Shown piece after piece: positions 1 to 5,180 of a DNA stretch of 5,180 nucleotides. How positions within the stretch are numbered: the stretch's first letter is position 1; the number at the start of each line of letters is the position of its first letter. Position numbers and translations under genes: made by a program. A model generated the notes under the pieces. The model ran no database searches and was not told the DNA's origin. It was given only the letters and a program-made list of their open reading frames with translations. This stretch comes from Verrucomicrobiia bacterium. Its GTDB lineage: Bacteria; Verrucomicrobiota; Verrucomicrobiia; Opitutales; Opitutaceae. Location of the stretch: assembly GCA_030424825.1 (NCBI GenBank), contig JAUHWE010000392.1:1-5180 (forward strand), written 5' to 3'.

Positions 1-155
1 GTGTTGGTCGCTCGGTAACCGGAGTCAGTAGAAGAATCCACCTCGAAGGGACTTAACTCAAAGACATCACCTTCGGAGGAACCATCCTGAGCATTCCCAG
101 GAAGCATAAGAATTAGAAATGCGCACAGCAGCGCAACATCGTTACGTTTAATCAT
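1..155 (-). CDS. TonB-dependent receptor, N-terminal fragment (runs off left edge)
   Basis: The first 51 codons of an outer-membrane TonB-dependent receptor are visible; the plug domain and barrel lie beyond the left edge. Translation from the ATG at 155-153 gives a Sec signal peptide: basic MIKRN, a hydrophobic core at about residues 7-19 (VALLCAFLILMLP), and a probable cleavage after GNA at 20-22. The mature start reads FELSPFEVDSS (32-42) and then GYRATN (46-51). In Opitutia receptors this stretch leads directly into the plug, usually continuing as a TLAGTR-like segment, and ligands in the wider family are siderophores, vitamins or oligosaccharides. The ATG at 174-172 is out of frame and soon stops, so 155 is the best start. 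No Shine-Dalgarno sequence precedes it. The ligand cannot be read from this fragment; the nearby sulfatase and DUF4861 genes make a glycan plausible, which is inference. The family call rests on the N-terminal signature alone. Confidence 0.82.
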   Translation of the reverse strand, partial: MIKRNDVALLCAFLILMLPGNAQDGSSEGDVFELSPFEVDSSTDSGYRATN

Positions 156-266
156 GATCAGGTTTGGGTTTCATGGAGTGCGGCGAACGCACATCCATTC
201 TAGTTTATGTGGGTAGAAGATTAGCTTTAAAAGTAATCTTTGTAGGGATAAGGTAAAACAACCTCT

Positions 267-299
267 AGTATAACTTAGCGGCAGCCCTAAGCATGTCAA
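267..299 (-). promoter_or_regulatory. Weak candidate promoter for the TonB-dependent receptor
   Basis: On the minus strand a perfect TTGACA (plus 294-299) is followed by TATACT (plus 267-272), both close to sigma-70 consensus and pointing at the receptor gene. The spacer is 21 bases, longer than the usual 16-18, so the pair may not work as one promoter. A poorer -10, TAAGTT, sits at a 16-base spacing from the same TTGACA. The distance to the ATG at 155 would leave a leader of roughly 100 bases. Confidence 0.25.
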
Positions 300-572
300 G
301 GGTAGGAATCGAACGGGATTCACGGTCTACACGGAATATATATTAGAAACTATTGGGAAAAGGCTCACGGACTGTGTATTTAGGGAGTGTCCGTAAGTCG
401 CTTTCGAGATCTTGTAGCTATGATTGAGAATCAAAGATTGGCCTTTGAGTGGATTAACACTCGGGGGCATTACACCGATTTCCAAGGCGATGCCAAATTT
501 GCTGCTTCGGGGCGACTCGTGGTTCGGCAAAGTCGACTACAAATCCTCTTTAGGTGGGCGTCATAGCGTTGC

Positions 573-592
573 ATCGAATTGGGAATTTCGAT
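573..592. promoter_or_regulatory. Inverted repeat ATCGAA-N8-TTCGAT, possible operator
   Basis: Perfect 6-bp arms lie at 573-578 and 587-592, separated by 8 bases. The arms share the TCGAA/TTCGA core of the 14-bp palindrome at 629-642, and a further TTCGA half-site lies at 611-615. A repeated half-site upstream of a transporter gene is the arrangement expected of a dimeric regulator, but I do not recognise it as a known Fur, MntR/DtxR or Zur box, and short TCGA palindromes also arise by chance. Confidence 0.3.
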
Positions 593-628
593 CGCATATT
601 TCGTTCGGTTTTCGAGGTGCTCTCCATC

Positions 629-642
629 ACTCGAATTCGAGT
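629..642. promoter_or_regulatory. Perfect 14-bp palindrome ACTCGAATTCGAGT, possible operator
   Basis: All seven base pairs of each half match. The palindrome lies 95 bases before the chosen ATG of the Nramp-like gene and overlaps no supported gene. With no loop it looks more like a protein-binding site than an RNA hairpin. It shares its core with the inverted repeat at 573-592. The binding factor is unknown and the operator role is inference. Confidence 0.35.
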
Positions 643-737
643 CCCTTTAAGGTGTCGATTCAACTGAACCACTCGCTCTCCTCATCATTATAGATTTGCC
701 CTCGCCCACCGCGAATACTCATAACGCAATCTTGCCC

Positions 738-2006
738 ATGTCCCAACCCGAAAAACCCGTTAAGCGACCGAAACTTCTAAGTATGATTGGCCCCGGTATC
801 CTAGTCGCGGCAACGGGAGTCGGAGCGGGTGATCTTTCGGGCGCCGGATTCGCCGGGAGTCAACTAGGAGTCGCGGTCCTCTGGGCCGTACTGGTGGGAG
901 CTTTTTTCAAGTTTGTGCTGGCGGAGGGACTCACACGTTGGCAGCTCGCCACGGGACAGACGTTACTAGAAGGTGTGGCGAGACGACTGGGTAAATGGGC
1001 CGGATATCTCTTTTTACCCTATTTCCTGCTATGGACCTATGTAGTGGGAACCGCCCTTATGGCGGCCAACGGGGTAACGCTCTACGCCATTTTCCCGATC
1101 TTTAAGGACGCGGCCCAAGGCAAGGTGGTTTTTGGAATTCTATCCAGCATTGCGGGTCTCGTATTGGTGCGTCGAGGAGGTTTCAAGCTTTTCGAAAAAG
1201 TGATGGGGGTCTGTATCTTCGTGATGTTTTTCACTGTAGTCATAAGCGCTTTCGTGGTTTCGCCACCTTTTCCGGAGGTGCTAAAAGGTCTGTTGATCCC
1301 AAGCATTCCCAATCCAGACAATGGCGGAATCGCGTGGACCATGGCCCTTATTGGTGGTATTGGCAGCACGGTTACAATTCTCTGCTACGGTTATTGGATC
1401 GCGGAAGAAGGACGCCACGGGCCGGGCATGCTAACGTTTTGCCGTATTGACCTCGGTGTCGGCTACGTGATGATTGCCCTATTCGGTATTGCCATGGTGA
1501 TCATTGGAAACACGGTAACTGCTAGCGGAACAGGAGCCGGACTGATCATTGAAATTGCGGATTCTTTCGAAAGCTCCCTTGGTCCCATTGGACGCTGGGC
1601 GTTTTTGATAGGCGCATTTGGAGCCGTCTTTAGTAGTCTGCTTGGGGTCTGGCAGTCAGCTCCCTATCTATTTGCAGATATCTGGAGACTGTTTATCAGT
1701 AAAAAGTACCATGAAGAGTGGACTGATCAAGCGATTCTTACCAGTACTCAATCGCTACCCTACAAGAGCTATCTCTATGGGATCGCAACGGTTCCGATGA
1801 TTGGTCTATTGGTGCAGTTTCGCGAGATTCAGAAAATCTATGGTATCGTCGCGGTTGGGTTTCTCCCTTTGCTAACGATCGCCCTGATTCTTCTAAATGG
1901 TCGAACGAGCTGGATCGGAAAGTTCAAAAACCGTCCCGCCACGGTTGTAGTGCTTCTTTCCGTACTCGTCTTCTTTGGCTGGATGGCCTGGCAAAGCTGG
2001 TTTTAA
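738..2006 (+). CDS. Nramp-like membrane transporter lacking canonical metal-binding motifs
   Basis: A complete 422-residue inner-membrane protein with about 11 hydrophobic segments and the Nramp/APC (LeuT-like) pattern. The N-terminal segment IGPGILVAATGVGAGDLSGA (17-36) aligns without gaps to Nramp TM1, where GPG and the later LGVAVLW keep family positions. In canonical Nramps TM1 carries DPGN and TM6 carries MPH, which bind the divalent metal. Here the equivalents are GAGD (29-32) and, in GSTVTIL (209-215), TIL. Manganese or iron transport therefore cannot be assumed; a different cation or even an organic solute is possible. The frame is open back to a TTG at 696, but the ATG at 738 gives the more typical short MSQPEKP leader before TM1. 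Neither start has a Shine-Dalgarno sequence. The gene is monocistronic in this window and converges on the methyltransferase gene. Database annotation is likely to read 'Nramp family divalent metal transporter'; I am confident of the fold and not of the substrate. Confidence 0.85.
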   Translation: MSQPEKPVKRPKLLSMIGPGILVAATGVGAGDLSGAGFAGSQLGVAVLWAVLVGAFFKFVLAEGLTRWQLATGQTLLEGVARRLGKWAGYLFLPYFLLWTYVVGTALMAANGVTLYAIFPIFKDAAQGKVVFGILSSIAGLVLVRRGGFKLFEKVMGVCIFVMFFTVVISAFVVSPPFPEVLKGLLIPSIPNPDNGGIAWTMALIGGIGSTVTILCYGYWIAEEGRHGPGMLTFCRIDLGVGYVMIALFGIAMVIIGNTVTASGTGAGLIIEIADSFESSLGPIGRWAFLIGAFGAVFSSLLGVWQSAPYLFADIWRLFISKKYHEEWTDQAILTSTQSLPYKSYLYGIATVPMIGLLVQFREIQKIYGIVAVGFLPLLTIALILLNGRTSWIGKFKNRPATVVVLLSVLVFFGWMAWQSWF

Positions 2007-2015
2007 GCGAGATCA

Positions 2016-2151
2016 GGTAGGGCGATAATCCCTGCACTACCACGTTTCCCGTAGGGCTATCGCTTGCGCTATGCCGCGTTAGTTGAACGATCTTGCTGTT
2101 ATCGCGGCGGAGCGAGACTAGAATACGCCCGGCACGCACTCTCCCCCTACC
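2016..2151. repeat. MITE/REP-like intergenic element with 7-bp terminal inverted repeats
   Basis: GGTAGGG at 2016-2022 is exactly inverted as CCCTACC at 2145-2151, bounding a 136-bp non-coding block between two convergent genes. Inside, CGCTATGCCGCG (2067-2078) and CGCGGCGGAGCG (2103-2114) form a 12-bp stem with two mismatches and a 24-base loop. GGTAG (2016-2020) can also pair with CTACC (2037-2041), GCGATA (2022-2027) with TATCGC (2058-2063), and GTAGGGC occurs twice (2017-2023, 2051-2057). The block carries no transposase. A CA dinucleotide flanks both ends, too short to call a target duplication. The layout fits a non-autonomous mobile or REP-type repeat; it might also help end transcription from both sides. 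Copy number elsewhere in the genome is unknown. Confidence 0.45.
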
Positions 2152-2154
2152 CAA

Positions 2155-2174
2155 CCTTTGCTACTCGCCAAAGG
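2155..2174 (-). terminator. Short hairpin just after the methyltransferase stop, weak terminator candidate
   Basis: CCTTTG (2155-2160) and CAAAGG (2169-2174) form a perfect 6-bp stem with an 8-base loop, starting 9 bases beyond the methyltransferase stop codon on the minus strand. No T-run follows the stem in that direction; a TTTTT run precedes it instead. It is therefore not a classic intrinsic terminator. Confidence 0.22.
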
Positions 2175-2183
2175 AAAAATGCT

Positions 2184-3050
2184 CTAGTGAAAGTCAGCCC
2201 TATCCTGTCCGGTGCCACTCTCTTTCAATACGAAAAAGGTAAAACTCTCAAGAGCGTCTCCCGCTGCTGAATCCTGCCGGCATTTCAACACGACTCCACC
2301 CTCTTTCTTCAAAAACCTTTCCAGCGCGGACTTCTTCATCGTGTTCATTCGCATAACCGGCTCTTCCCCCCAGAGCTTGCAGAAAAAAAGGAACCGATGG
2401 AGGCGGTCATCCTTTAGCGCGAGCTCTCGAACTTTCCGGGGGATCCACCGAATAAACCTAACGGTCGCCCGATAGCACAGCTTCCCTAAAGAGGGAGAAT
2501 CCCAATTTAAAGGTCGACCCTCCCAATACCGCTCTTTCTTCTCATCTCGGACCCTTCGGGTTGGGATCTGAAAGACGAAAAGCCCTCCCGGTTTGGTGAC
2601 GCGGAGGAACTCGCTTATGTATCCCTTGATGCATTTCTTCGGTATATGCTGGAGTACGATTAGACTAAGCAGGAAATCCACGGAATCAGACGGAATCGCC
2701 GTTAGGCGCCTTGATTCGTTCAACACAAATTCTACTCCATCCGAATTGCGGCGATTCGCAGTGGCTCGTTCGATCATCTTCTTTGAGATGTCGATTCCAG
2801 TCACGTGCCGAAAGTGCTTGCTGAGCGCAAAAGTCAATCGACCCAGCCCGCATCCAAAGTCCAGCGAGCGCGCTCTATTCAGCCCGGGATAAATCTCGAG
2901 CACCTCCTCCATGAGGGAATCCACCTCTTCTCGACCGGATTGATAAAACGACTCTTCGTTCCACTCCTTCCCCGTTAGAACCGCTCCCATGGCGTCCTTC
3001 TTGGCGAACTCGTTCCAGCTATACTTTAGCTCGTTTAGACCATCCTTCAT
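2184..3050 (-). CDS. Class I SAM-dependent methyltransferase
   Basis: A complete 288-residue soluble protein that should transfer a methyl group from S-adenosylmethionine. The Rossmann-like core is clear: motif I LDFGCGLGR (63-71) binds SAM, the acidic residue ending beta-2 is D87 in TGIDISK, an acidic DSVDFLLS stretch (122-129) leads into VLQHIP (132-137), and LRVTKPGGLFVF (149-160) is the usual Methyltransf_11/25-type post-motif. The N-terminal WNEFAKKDAMGAVLTG (12-27) and the C-terminal strand SFTFFVLK (269-276) resemble methyltransferases found among glycan and surface-polysaccharide genes. That link is remembered similarity and the acceptor is unknown. About 110 residues after the core form a basic, aromatic-rich region that may bind the acceptor. 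The gene starts 52 bases after the sulfatase stop on the same strand, so co-transcription is likely. No Shine-Dalgarno sequence precedes the ATG. Confidence 0.85.
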   Translation of the reverse strand: MKDGLNELKYSWNEFAKKDAMGAVLTGKEWNEESFYQSGREEVDSLMEEVLEIYPGLNRARSLDFGCGLGRLTFALSKHFRHVTGIDISKKMIERATANRRNSDGVEFVLNESRRLTAIPSDSVDFLLSLIVLQHIPKKCIKGYISEFLRVTKPGGLFVFQIPTRRVRDEKKERYWEGRPLNWDSPSLGKLCYRATVRFIRWIPRKVRELALKDDRLHRFLFFCKLWGEEPVMRMNTMKKSALERFLKKEGGVVLKCRQDSAAGDALESFTFFVLKESGTGQDRADFH

Positions 3051-3102
3051 ATCGGAGCAGCAAGTCGTTCGGCGGACATTGTTCAGCTCGTAATTTCCAC
3101 GC

Positions 3103-4737
3103 TCACCGTTGATTTTTGGGCTGATCCCACAATAGGTACGGATCGTCGAGACGTTTCATCTCCGCAAGCAATGCGGCTTCCAATTCTGCACGCTTCTTAG
3201 AGAAGCGGGCGTCCTCAGCTAGATTCGTTTCCCAGCGACTCTCACGCCCGTGTTCCGGAAGAAACTCATGCGGATTCTTGGCCAGATTGAAAAGCTGAGT
3301 CTCTCGAACCGTCCCATCAAGCACATCGAACTTGACCAGCTTCCAGTCTCCGATCTTCACACTTCGCATGCCTGGCTTGGACCCGCCGCTATAGACCCCG
3401 TACAGTGTGTCCCGGAGCGGTTTGCGTCGGCCTTCTAGAATCGATTTGAAGCTTTTTCCCTCAATCGATGGCGGAGCCTCGATTCCCGCAAAATCGCAAA
3501 GCGTGGGCAACGTATCCAGTAAATAGATATTTCCAATGGATCGAGAGCCCGCTTTGATCCCCGGCCCTTTCACGATGTAAGGCACTCGCCATGTATGCTC
3601 GTAGAGATTCTGCTTCCCTTGCAGTCCATGCCGCCCAATAGCCATTCCATGATCCGCGGTATAGATAATGTAGGTATTTTCCAATTCTCCCATCGCTTCC
3701 AGTTTCTGCAGGACCTTTCCGATCTGAATATCGATATTCTCGCTACAGGCAAACTGTCGTCCGATTTCATTGCGAATGGTGCGTTCGTCCCGCCTTTCCC
3801 AAACGCCGCTGACCGCCACTTCATCCCTCAGGTTTTCATGTCCATGATGAAAGGGATGCCGCTCTAGGTAGTTCGGGGGCAATTGCGGCTGGTGTGGAAG
3901 TGCTGGTGGGAGGCTGTTCTTGTCCATGTGATTGGTGGCCCCATATTTTGCCAACAGCTCGGGCGTACCGTCACGCGTGTCGTGAGGATGGGAGAATCCG
4001 AAGTAGATCAGAAACGGATCGTCGTCGTTGGTCTTCTCGCGCTCTTCGAGGTATTCCAAAACTTGTTTTCCATGCCACTCGCTCCCGGTTTCGGGCGTGC
4101 CTCCGCGTTTCGAAGCGTCGCGCCGCACTGTGAACTGCTCATTGGCTGCTTCGTAGCTGTTCCCGTTCTTACAGGTTCGCATGGTGTCGTAGCCAGCCCG
4201 ATTAAACACGGCGGCCATGGTGTACGTTGCGAGGTCCGGCGGGACCAGTTTGGGGTTGGTGACGTTGGGATTGACCGTTCTGCCCGGCTTATCGGGAATG
4301 TGCCAAACCGTTCTCCCGCTCATAATCATATGCCGGGACGGCGTACATACGCCGCCGACCCAAGCGTCCATGTGATAAGCACCGTCGAGGGTCATACCCT
4401 CCGCTGCGAGACGATCGATATTCGGAGTATCCAGTTCAGAGTCGGAATTGTAGGCTTTCAAGTCGAACGGTGATTGGTCATCTGCGATGATAAACAAGAT
4501 ATTCGGCCGGTCGGCGGCACAGAGCTCCGCAAGAGCCAATGCGGACAAGGCGGCGATGCATAGGGCAATCCAGGATTGAGAGCCGGTTTGGATCGATAGG
4601 GTCGGTCTACCAGTTCTTGCAGCCACGGCAAAGGAGTCACGTGTCCTGCGGAGTATTGACGAAGCGGGAGATCGGTCCTTCCTCCTTTTAAAGATTCGGA
4701 GGCCTCGGAAAAAATTTCGCATCCTATTTGTTTTCAT
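3103..4737 (-). CDS. Secreted type I (formylglycine-dependent) sulfatase
   Basis: This enzyme hydrolyses sulfate esters, here probably on a polysaccharide. After export signals the catalytic domain begins with RPNILFIIADDQ (77-88), whose D86 and D87 bind the calcium ion. The nucleophile motif CTPSR (131-135) fits C-x-P-x-R, so C131 should be converted to formylglycine by a maturase encoded elsewhere. SHPHD (249-253), TADHG (360-364) with metal ligands D362 and H363, and HGLQGKQNLYEHTWRVP (370-386) with the conserved lysine K375 complete the active site. The C-terminal subdomain includes RSVKIGDWKLVKF (458-470) and LFNLAKNPHE (482-491). Its 544-residue length is normal. The hydrophobic signal core is at 56-70 (WIALCIAALSALALA), with cleavage likely near CAA at 73-75. 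About 55 basic residues precede it, which is unusually long; a GTG at 4626-4624 (V38) would give a more ordinary signal peptide. Subfamily and exact substrate are not assignable by eye. Confidence 0.93.
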   Translation of the reverse strand: MKTNRMRNFFRGLRIFKRRKDRSPASSILRRTRDSFAVAARTGRPTLSIQTGSQSWIALCIAALSALALAELCAADRPNILFIIADDQSPFDLKAYNSDSELDTPNIDRLAAEGMTLDGAYHMDAWVGGVCTPSRHMIMSGRTVWHIPDKPGRTVNPNVTNPKLVPPDLATYTMAAVFNRAGYDTMRTCKNGNSYEAANEQFTVRRDASKRGGTPETGSEWHGKQVLEYLEEREKTNDDDPFLIYFGFSHPHDTRDGTPELLAKYGATNHMDKNSLPPALPHQPQLPPNYLERHPFHHGHENLRDEVAVSGVWERRDERTIRNEIGRQFACSENIDIQIGKVLQKLEAMGELENTYIIYTADHGMAIGRHGLQGKQNLYEHTWRVPYIVKGPGIKAGSRSIGNIYLLDTLPTLCDFAGIEAPPSIEGKSFKSILEGRRKPLRDTLYGVYSGGSKPGMRSVKIGDWKLVKFDVLDGTVRETQLFNLAKNPHEFLPEHGRESRWETNLAEDARFSKKRAELEAALLAEMKRLDDPYLLWDQPKNQR

Positions 4738-4930
4738 TCAATCTATGGGGCTCTATCGTTTCCACCAGAGGCACCCTTTCCGCTCTGGCGTTTTGCTTTT
4801 ACTGATTTACAGCGGAAAAACCGGCCTCAAACAAGCGATAAGATTCCGGATTCCGTTTCAAATGCCAGGTATATTCTTGTGGGCCGCGTCCATGGTCGTA
4901 CATTGGATTCGTTTACTTCCGCGTTTCCCT
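4738..4930. promoter_or_regulatory. Divergent promoter region between sulfatase and DUF4861 genes
   Basis: These 193 bases separate two genes transcribed away from each other, so both promoters should lie here. For the sulfatase, minus-strand TTGTTT (plus 4829-4834) and TGTAAA (plus 4806-4811) have a 17-base spacer and would leave a leader of about 60 bases, a plausible though non-consensus sigma-70 pair. For the rightward gene only a poor pair is seen, TTGTGG (4877-4882) and TACATT (4899-4904), with a 16-base spacer. CGG-AAAAA-CCG at 4813-4823 and a tandem ATTCCGG/ATTCCG near 4843-4855 are possible regulator sites. The frame of the DUF4861 gene stays open across the whole region, with in-frame ATGs at 4745, 4862 and 4892. 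Confidence 0.4.
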
Positions 4931-5180
4931 ATGCGTAATCTCATCATTCTAATTTTTCTGATTGCCGTCCGCCCCGCTGGATTCAGTTCCGACGGTTTCG
5001 CGGCAGCCCGTCATGTGCCAGAACGTAAAGACGATATTGCCTTTGAGAATGACAAGGTCGCATTCCGTATTTATGGACCCGCTTTGAAAGACTCGACCGA
5101 ACGCAGCGGCGTAGATTGCTGGCTCAAACGAGTCGACTATCCCATCATCTCGAAATGGTATGACGGAGCCCGCAACGGGC
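4931..5180 (+). CDS. DUF4861 family secreted protein, N-terminal fragment (runs off right edge)
   Basis: The first 83 codons of a secreted protein of unknown biochemical function. From the ATG at 4931 the product starts MRNLIILIFLIAV, a typical short signal peptide (hydrophobic core 4-13) with cleavage probably between about 19 and 27. The mature part reads VPERKDDIAFENDKVAFRIY (29-48), GPALKDSTERSG (49-60) and DCWLKRVDYPIISKWYDG (62-79). I recognise this as the conserved N-terminus of DUF4861, a family common in polysaccharide-degradation loci of Bacteroidota and Verrucomicrobiota, often near sulfatases, lyases and glycoside hydrolases. In-frame ATGs also occur at 4892, 4862 and 4745; they would add a basic, non-signal-like leader, so 4931 is preferred. 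No start has a Shine-Dalgarno sequence. Divergent placement from the sulfatase suggests shared control. The recognition rests on recalled motifs from about 55 residues. Confidence 0.78.
   Translation, partial: MRNLIILIFLIAVRPAGFSSDGFAAARHVPERKDDIAFENDKVAFRIYGPALKDSTERSGVDCWLKRVDYPIISKWYDGARNG

Larger units (their letters stand above)
156..737. other. Divergent intergenic region of about 580 bp, no convincing gene
   Basis: This stretch separates the leftward receptor from the rightward Nramp-like gene and should hold both promoters. Open frames exist at 424-693 (plus, TTG start), 420-566 (plus, 48 codons) and 327-530 (minus), but none shows a recognisable domain, signal peptide or ribosome binding site, and they overlap one another. 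A short inverted repeat ACGGAC/GTCCGT lies at 367-372 and 389-394, with a 16-base loop. Two longer palindromic sites near 573-642 are listed separately. A weak -10-like TATAGA at 689-694 lies 43 bases before the ATG at 738, but no good -35 stands upstream of it. The region could also contain the eroded remains of a gene, which I cannot show. Confidence 0.6.

Noticed and set aside
301..330. tRNA-like fragment suggested by GGAATCGAACGGGATTCAC
   Set aside because: No matching acceptor stem, anticodon arm or CCA end can be drawn around it.
327..530. Minus-strand open frame of 67 codons
   Set aside because: It has no recognisable motif, no Shine-Dalgarno sequence and overlaps the plus-strand frames. 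It lies in the upstream region of the receptor and is probably chance.
420..693. Overlapping plus-strand open frames in the gap before the Nramp-like gene (48 codons from ATG 420; 89 codons from TTG 424)
   Set aside because: They overlap in different frames, have no ribosome binding site, no recognisable domain or signal peptide, and overlap palindromic sites. A decayed gene is possible but cannot be shown.
1082..1369. Minus-strand open frame of 95 codons opposite the Nramp-like gene
   Set aside because: It is antisense to transmembrane segments of the transporter and shows no independent coding signal.
1924..2270. Open frames on both strands across the convergent intergenic region (1924-2154 minus, 2064-2270 plus)
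   Set aside because: Both run through the repeat element and into the ends of real genes, and neither has domain features. The plus frame is best read as a translation of the repeat.
3883..4473. Long plus-strand open frame of 196 codons opposite the sulfatase
   Set aside because: It is entirely antisense to the conserved catalytic core of the sulfatase, whose motifs are intact, so it is a shadow frame.
4555..4630. Lipoprotein signal peptide for the sulfatase (Cys60 or Cys73)
   Set aside because: The residues before each cysteine (IAL and AEL) do not fit a lipobox. An ordinary Sec signal peptide cleaved near residue 75 fits better.
1..5180. Defence system, CRISPR array, prophage or transposase gene
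   Set aside because: No spaced direct repeats, nuclease, integrase, transposase or phage motifs were seen on either strand; the genes present are metabolic and transport types.

Overview
The window most likely comes from a Gram-negative polysaccharide degrader of the Verrucomicrobiota, class Opitutia (Puniceicoccales/Opitutales relatives). The strongest clue is the N-terminus of a TonB-dependent receptor at the left edge. Its mature start reads FELSPFEVDSS followed by GYRATN, a signature I associate with the large receptor families of that class. A secreted type I sulfatase and the start of a DUF4861 protein fit the same lifestyle. This assignment rests on remembered family features, not on a search.

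Layout from left to right: (1) 1-155, minus strand: N-terminal fragment of a TonB-dependent receptor, running off the left edge. (2) 156-737: about 580 bases with no convincing gene, serving as the divergent upstream region of the receptor and the next gene; it holds two TCGAA/TTCGA palindromes. (3) 738-2006, plus strand: a complete Nramp-like membrane transporter in which both hallmark metal-binding motifs are replaced. (4) 2007-2183: a convergent intergenic region with a MITE/REP-like element of about 136 bp bounded by 7-bp inverted repeats. (5) 2184-3050, minus strand: a class I SAM-dependent methyltransferase. (6) 3103-4737, minus strand: an exported formylglycine sulfatase, 52 bases upstream of the methyltransferase and probably co-transcribed with it. 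(7) 4738-4930: a divergent promoter region. (8) 4931 to the right edge, plus strand: the start of a secreted DUF4861 protein.

Working model (inference): the receptor imports a glycan or glycan-linked ligand across the outer membrane, the sulfatase removes sulfate esters in the periplasm or outside, and the DUF4861 protein takes part in breakdown of the same substrate. The roles of the Nramp-like transporter and the methyltransferase are not resolved. The transporter could move an ion or a small organic solute. The methyltransferase resembles enzymes acting on small molecules or glycans and could modify a cell-surface or substrate sugar.

None of the five chosen starts has a clear Shine-Dalgarno sequence, so start positions rest on reading frame, signal peptides and family fit. 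I found no rRNA, tRNA, CRISPR array, transposase or defence system. The most unusual items are the motif-less Nramp homologue, the MITE-like intergenic element and the DUF4861 gene.
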